Under the pieces are notes generated by a model, which ran no database searches, was not told the origin of the DNA, and was given only the letters and a program-made list of their open reading frames with translations. From Temnopleurus reevesii (Eukaryota; Echinodermata; Echinoidea; Temnopleuroida; Temnopleuridae): a stretch of DNA of 35,538 nt. The stretch's first letter is position 1. Every line of letters starts with the position of its first letter. Shown piece by piece: positions 30,665 to 35,538 of the stretch. Location of the stretch: positions 160,257-195,794 of the forward strand of contig BQKZ01000058.1 of assembly GCA_036244855.1 (NCBI GenBank), written 5' to 3'. A program made the translations under genes and the position numbers.

Positions 30665-31840
30665 CTATGAAAATTAGAGCCTAACCTGCAGTTGCGTAAT
30701 ACATCGACTTCACTTTGTAAACGTGTGAGACAATATTAAAATAGACATCAGATATATTTAGCCATCCGTAAACTGCAATTCCTAATTTTTTGGGAAAAAA
30801 TGGTTATTGTTCCTTTATTCATTGAATAGCTTCAGCTTTCCAAGGGTAGTATATCCATAAACATTCCTAAAACTTTTGGCCTAGCTAAAACTATTTCAAT
30901 TTAAGAACATTTTTAAGGAGAGAGTTCTCATCGTATGAATCGTATAACACATTGAGTATTTATTAATTCATCCAAATCGATTCATTAAGCCCGAAACGGC
31001 ACTCACAACTTTGTGTTGTTACATTACAATATCCTAAGTATGACACATTTATATAATATAGTGGGAAGATGGTTGTGTTTCCTGACGCCAAACAAATATA
31101 AACTAATAATGTTTTTTTTTTAACTTTGCAAAAGATGTGAAACAAAGAGATTACATTTTGTGAATATTTTTCGACTTGAACAACAACAATTTTTGAAGCA
31201 ATCCACCCAAAAATGATCCTTGGCATCTTGTCGAATTGAAAAATCCTAAAAATCCTCCGTCCGGTACCAATCCTTATTAGGTGAAATTTTTGAAAAGGTA
31301 TCCTTGCAAACTATTCCCCTAGGATGAAGTCTATGAAAGAAATGACCTTTGTCCAATTTTTTTTTTATTCAAGTTTTTATTATTCAGCCAGAATTATTTT
31401 TTCTTGAAAATGACTTGCACTTTATTATCCATAACATAACAACATAATATAATGCAATGATATTTGAAATCGACAGAATTTATTATACGAAATGATTTAA
31501 TTCAGGATAAATGGTATCAGAAAATAGCAAGATTGTGCGTATCGAGTCTAACACCAGACGATATGAATGATTCTAAGATAATTAAAAATATTTTAGTATG
31601 CGTACAAAGTTTTGACTATTTATTTCCTTTTCAGCATTCGATAGGCTTAATTTACATGATAACAATACTGGTAATCAGTATTTTCGTCAATTAAATGCTC
31701 AGTTAAAGGTTCGCAAAATCGAGACCGAACAGCAAAAAGTTTTATGCACTGGGCACCTGTCAACACAACCAGCCATGGTAATGCCATCTCAGAAGCGATG
31801 TCGTCACAATGTGTAACTGCTTGACTACGCACCGAAGTGT
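30665..31840. other. Spacer between the head-to-head paralogs
   Basis: AT-rich and non-coding as far as I can see. Open frames at 30963-31226 (minus) and 31464-31694 (plus) show no conserved features. Confidence 0.45.
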
Positions 31841-31849
31841 AACGCGCCA

Positions 31850-32106
31850 CCTGATTGGTCGAAAGTTAAATTTCATTACGTGCTATTAAACATCGCACGC
31901 ACTAGTTGGTTAAAAAGTTTACTGACGTCATAATCATATTGCGCGTTGTGTAGTGCGCGAAATGAAAAACGTAAACAAACACACGGAAAATTCATCGTTG
32001 ATAATTTCATTATCATAATCTGTGTACTTTCGTCTTTGACATCGTGTTAAAGAGAAGATATTTGATTATCATTTCTATTTCTTTAGTGTTTCTTACTGTT
32101 GCAGTT
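31850..32106 (+). promoter_or_regulatory. Promoter and 5' UTR of the plus-strand uncharacterised gene
   Basis: ATTGG (31854-31858) in CTGATTGGTCGAAAGTT, a second TTGG (31906-31909) in GTTGGTTAAAAAGTTT, and a perfect CRE TGACGTCA (31923-31930) are followed by GCGCGTTGTGTAGTGCGCGA and AACGTAAAC. The same ordered blocks occur upstream of the minus-strand paralog. The ATG follows about 180 bases after the CRE; no TATA box. Confidence 0.65.
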
Positions 32107-32118
32107 ATGGAGAATTTG
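32107..32118 (+). CDS. Plus-strand paralog, exon 1 (four codons)
   Basis: ATGGAGAATTTG then GTAAGT donor; same micro-exon as in the paralog. Upstream GTTGCAGTT could also be read as an acceptor, but the matching promoter distance in both paralogs favours this as the first exon. Confidence 0.8.
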
Positions 32119-34564
32119 GTAAGTTTTCTAATGTATTATTTCATTTCCACAAATGAATAGAACAATTGCTTTCATAAGTTATTATTTTATAGCAAGTGCA
32201 CTGAATATATTTTTTTCATAACTTGTATTGTTCAACAATTACTATTTCGATAATTTTATTGTAAAGCACGTACGCTAAAGTGGTTAAATGGGGTTGCTTA
32301 CAAAATATCCTTACCTTGTCAATTTTCGGAGACTTGATTGCGTTTTTTGTGAATATCGGTGCCTTACCAAAAGAACACTGTTTTTCGATTTCATAATTAA
32401 AAAGAAGTGTTGTTTTACTTCTCTTTTACCTTTCGTAAGGTAAATGCAATAGTAAGAATGATAATGGAAACCACTTACTTTCATATGCATTTTATCTTTT
32501 CTTTCTTTCTAACATATTCACTCTTCTCATTAAACTAGAGAAAGTGCATTGAAGCTCAAAATCAAAGAAAGAGTGCAAACAAAATTAAAATCATCACCAT
32601 GAACATTTTCCAACTTTCATAGAAACGTGATCACCTGCCATATATGTCTTTATCAATAATAATACATAGCACGTAAATCATTCAAGCTTTATCGCGAGAA
32701 GAAATATTTTGTTTTCAATAGTATTGTAAAATAATTAGCATTTTTGATAAGTAAACAAGGTGTACTTTCAAATGAAGCATGCATTAAAATTGAAAAACTT
32801 GATTCTGATTCTTTCAGACTATCCAACCGTCAATTCTTCCGAGCAAAGAGGACGAGCAAGTTTCCGGTTGTGGCTTCTTCAAATTCATAAAACTTCCAAC
32901 AATCTCGCTGAAGAACGCCAGACAAATTGTTCGCCGTCGCTCGTCAAAGATCGATTCCGTCCGAGCCGAGACACGGGAATCTTCGGTAACAGTTCATGAC
33001 CAATCGGAACAAGTGCCTCCAGTTACTTCCACAAACAATGGACCTAGAAGGCATTGCTGGGAAGAGGGGCCACACACTTGTTCAAATGCAGTGTCTGAGA
33101 GTAGGTCCAATACGAGTACAGAGCCACAGAGAAAGGTATCCGAACATGCTGTATATCTCTCCAAATCTTCAAAGCCAAAGGACACCAATAATTCTGTCCT
33201 GGCCACATCCAGGTCCACTCCAGCAGGAAAAGACTGCCTTGATGAGTTCCGACTTCGCTCACTCCTCCTCCGTGCGATGCTCTCGAGTCATTATCTCTTT
33301 GATGAGATCATGTCCATACTAAACCTATGGAAGATTGTCAGCAGGAAGCCCATCTCTTTGCCCTCGGACTGTGGACAGACCAAAACTGAGTACATGGTCA
33401 AGATGACCAAAGCCATCAGGAAGAGGATCAATGTCATTGACCAACATCTGCTCGATCAGGTGGTTGTTGTGGATGAGATGATGCAGAAAGCTGAGGAGGC
33501 ATTAGACGGAAAGTCATACACAGCAGTGAGTATATGTAGATATGAATTTCTCCTCAAAATGTTTACTTTATTAAAAAAAATTACTGTTCAATGGTAATTA
33601 TCTCGCCTTTCTCGTTAAACAAACAAACAATTAAACAAACAAACAAACAGAAACAAACTGGCGCAGAAAGGCGATACATCGATTTGAACAGCAGGGTAAG
33701 GTCTGATGCGCAGTAATGAATATTTATTATATTATAGGTGATAGATTTGAAATTAGACATCAAAACACGGACAAACAACATATTTGAAACAGGTGATGGA
33801 AAGATTGATTAAATCAATCTTGGCTGATTAATAACGAATGGTTTAATCAATCAATTACTATAATGTAATAGTATATTTCCATTTTTTACGTCGTGTGTTT
33901 GAATTATTTTTGCTTTTCAATATAAATATCTTTAGTATCAGGACCATGATGAAAAACAGTTTTTGATTGATCGTGTCATTCTGTATAAATATGTTTGAAT
34001 AAAGAAATAAAATTAACAAAAGAAATAAAACTACAACTGGTTTTCATGCTGTCATGCTCATAATCATTATTCATTTTCCAATTTTCTTTTCTTTAGAAAT
34101 TCACAACAACACATGACTACTTCAAAGACTTTGAAAAGGTTGCAGCTGAATGCGAAGACTCTAAAGTTTTGTCAGACTTTGGTGTGACCGTTTCCACCAT
34201 TCAGATGCTCATCAATAAATCTTCATCACTTTCTGATCGCTTGACTGCTCTCGGACTTCAAACCTCCTTCATTGAGATCCAATATGGCGATCATTTGGAG
34301 AAACAACTAAAGAAGTTATCGAAAGAGCTGACTAAATCTCGTAAGTCAATGGTGTACATCTCGGATGAGATCAAGAATCTAGATCGGAAGATGGCGAAGC
34401 AGGCCAAGAAGGATCGTCAGAGAGCTTTGAGGAAAGCAATGAGAAGGAAGAAGGGTCTCAGGTCGAACCGTGCAGTAGCTCAGTTTCACATGGCCCAGAT
34501 TCGTCTCAAGGACGTTGTCAATGTCATGCCTCCCATTGCAGAAGAGAGAATCTTGCAAGATTGA
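32107..34564 (+). CDS. Uncharacterised coiled-coil protein, plus-strand paralog, three exons, 395 aa
   Basis: Exons 32107-32118 (MENL), 32818-33525 and 34097-34564 join in phase 0 to 1188 bases ending TGA at 34562-34564; all introns GT..AG. I do not recognise the family. The layout is as in the minus-strand paralog: a basic N-terminal patch (KLPTISLKNARQIVRRR), a divergent Ser/Thr-rich linker, a conserved helical block from EFRLRSLLLRAMLSSHYLFD to EMMQKAEEALDGKSYTA, then KFTTTHDYFKDFEKVAAE and a long coiled-coil candidate (KQLKKLSKELTKSRKS, KNLDRKMAKQAKKDRQRALR) with a basic end KAMRRKKGLRSNR. No signal peptide or transmembrane segment, so probably cytosolic or nuclear. The last ~100 residues of exon 2 are almost identical to the paralog, while the linker before them is poorly alignable. 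The open frame resumes for 32 codons after the stop. Confidence 0.82.
32818..33525 (+). CDS. Plus-strand paralog, exon 2
   Basis: 708 bases (236 codons), acceptor TTCTTTCAG, donor GTGAGT. From about 33240 to its end and slightly into the intron it is about 98 percent identical to the minus-strand exon; before that, identity falls sharply with indels. Confidence 0.85.
33621..33656. repeat. (AAAC)n microsatellite in intron 2
   Basis: Repeated AAACAAAC with one TTAAAC interruption, between exons 2 and 3 of the plus-strand paralog. Confidence 0.85.
34097..34564 (+). CDS. Plus-strand paralog, exon 3
   Basis: 468 bases (155 codons plus TGA), acceptor TTTTCTTTAG. Ends NVMPPIAEERILQD; three residues (MPK region) present in the minus-strand copy are absent before VVNVMPP. 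Confidence 0.85.
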   Translation, partial: KFTTTHDYFKDFEKVAAECEDSKVLSDFGVTVSTIQMLINKSSSLSDRLTALGLQTSFIEIQYGDHLEKQLKKLSKELTKSRKSMVYISDEIKNLDRKMAKQAKKDRQRALRKAMRRKKGLRSNRAVAQFHMAQIRLKDVVNVMPPIAEERILQD

Positions 34565-34663
34565 AAATGCCTTTTGAAGAAAACCGACGATGCGATGGCC
34601 AAGGAGAAGGCTGAGAATATTTTGGGCCGACCCGACATTCGAGGAAAGTACATGGGGAGATGA
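34565..34663 (+). other. In-frame open extension after the stop codon
   Basis: Directly after the TGA the same frame stays open for 32 codons (KCLLKKTDDAMAKEKAEN... to KYMGR) before another TGA at 34661-34663. Composition (Lys, Glu, Ala rich) looks like the end of a coiled-coil protein. The paralog has a loosely similar ILKK....KYAR stretch in a different frame after its stop. It may be a lost C-terminus or a readthrough tail. Confidence 0.4.
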
Positions 34664-34684
34664 CTGTAAAAGATCAGATTCCAT

Positions 34685-34981
34685 GTGATAAGGAAAGAGA
34701 TCATGAACGTTCTGGTGATGGTGGGAACAGCCTTAAAGTACTGTCAACTGCGAAAAATGTTAGAAACAATAACAAATTCGTTTGGATACTCCGATGAAAT
34801 TGTCTTAGAATGTTGTGATGATCGGGATGAAATAAAATACTCCGGCTTCTATAACGACATGAATCAATACATTATGTTAGTCCAATGGACAGCTGAACTT
34901 ACAAAACGAACAGTTCCAAATGAATACAAATGCCCAGGAAGACGACAGTCGCTTTCCTTCTCGAACTTGCCTGAACCATAG
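34685..34981 (+). other. 98-codon open frame in the 3' flank, doubtful
   Basis: Starts MIRKEIMNVLVMVGTALKYC and contains an acidic stretch ECCDDRDEIKYSG. No domain is recognised. It overlaps the AATAAA at 34831-34836 that probably ends the upstream gene, so it is most likely untranslated 3' sequence. Confidence 0.2.
34831..34836 (+). terminator. Candidate polyadenylation signal of the plus-strand uncharacterised gene
   Basis: AATAAA about 267 bases after the stop codon; an alternative AATAAAAATAAA lies near 35168. Confidence 0.4.
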
Positions 34982-34984
34982 ACC

Positions 34985-35360
34985 TACCACCTCCGGCGTA
35001 GGTTTATGCCTGGACTTACTCAATGATCCTCAACCGCGGTTAAAAGAGCCCCTTTGAAAGCAAATATTTGTTTTTATTGACAATGCTTGAATTGAAATTA
35101 ACAGATTTTTTTAAAGACATACCCATCTGCATCATTTACTTGCGCTGAACAGACGAATAGCGATTTAATAAAAATAAAAATATTTTTTTCCCCAAAGATC
35201 ATACGATTGTGAAAGAAATTTATTTCATGTACATATGTCATTTGTACGCTGTGCACAGAAGACCCTTTATTTAATAACACAAATTTGCTTCCATGTCCAG
35301 CAACAGCAGAAAAATATAAGGATAATACCAGTGAGGAATCTTATACTAAACGGATTTTTA
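34985..35360. other. Non-coding flank
   Basis: AT-rich; no exon or named repeat recognised. Confidence 0.4.
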
Positions 35361-35367
35361 GCACAAT

Positions 35368-35524
35368 GGCGGTGTTTCATCAAGTCTTTCTAATCTTGGT
35401 GAAACATCGCCTTGGATATAATAACTGCAACAATACTAAAATCAATCTAATATCTCCCTGGCGTTGTCTAACACTTTTCTCGTGTTGCCCAACATAACAA
35501 ACGAATCGGTGTTATATCCAAACC
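35368..35524. repeat. Small inverted repeats, possible MITE remnant
   Basis: GGCGGTGTTTCATCAAG (35368-35384) pairs with CTTGGTGAAACATCGCC (35395-35411), 15 of 17 positions. A second pair, CTTGGATATAATAAC (35411-35425) and GTGTTATATCCAAAC (35508-35522), encloses the rest. The TTTCACCAAG core resembles the arms of the element at 21143-21425. Confidence 0.5.
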
Positions 35525-35538
35525 TCGTGTTTTTTTTT

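Overview
This is a nuclear genomic window from an animal. It is AT-rich, dense in short palindromic transposons and TACATGTA-type words, with spliced genes carrying canonical GT/AG introns. The repeat style (GCGCT...TATAAAT...(ATT)n tails, (TTGAA)n tails, many small inverted-repeat elements) and the invertebrate-like single CKAP2-family gene suggest a marine deuterostome invertebrate, most likely an echinoderm such as a sea urchin. That identification is inference. There is no bacterial or viral content.

Left part (1-9.4 kb): essentially intron or intergenic DNA. Its one recognisable coding piece is a short first exon on the minus strand (9379-9506) encoding the first WW domain of a KIBRA/WWC-type Hippo-pathway scaffold. 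The rest of that gene must lie to the left, so 1-9378 is probably all or part of its first intron. A GC/CpG-rich stretch at 9.59-9.72 kb is its probable promoter. Middle-left (10-14.3 kb): non-coding DNA with a large 15-bp minisatellite and small transposons.

Middle (14.3-22.8 kb): a complete minus-strand gene of seven coding exons (526 aa), a CKAP2/CKAP2L-family mitotic-spindle protein. Exon junctions and phases fit exactly. Just past its stop codon lie two further tandem copies of the final coding module, each still open and ending in its own stop. One has a usable in-frame splice acceptor.

Right part (25.1-34.9 kb): two head-to-head paralogous three-exon genes of an uncharacterised coiled-coil family, one minus (391 aa) and one plus (395 aa). 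They have related promoters and a stretch of exon 2 that is nearly identical at the nucleotide level, pointing to gene conversion. CCAAT-box plus CRE promoters occur in both paralogs and in the CKAP2-like gene, suggesting shared cell-cycle or proliferative expression (inference).

Assembly: three gaps. The single N at 28064 separates two ~1.73-kb segments that are almost identical, so the apparent extra copy of exons 1-2 of the minus-strand gene is most simply an unmerged contig overlap. The single N at 6326 also sits between homologous segments, but these are more divergent and one carries a ~1.5-kb insertion. The 318-N gap at 24594-24911 lies beside a poly-G run.
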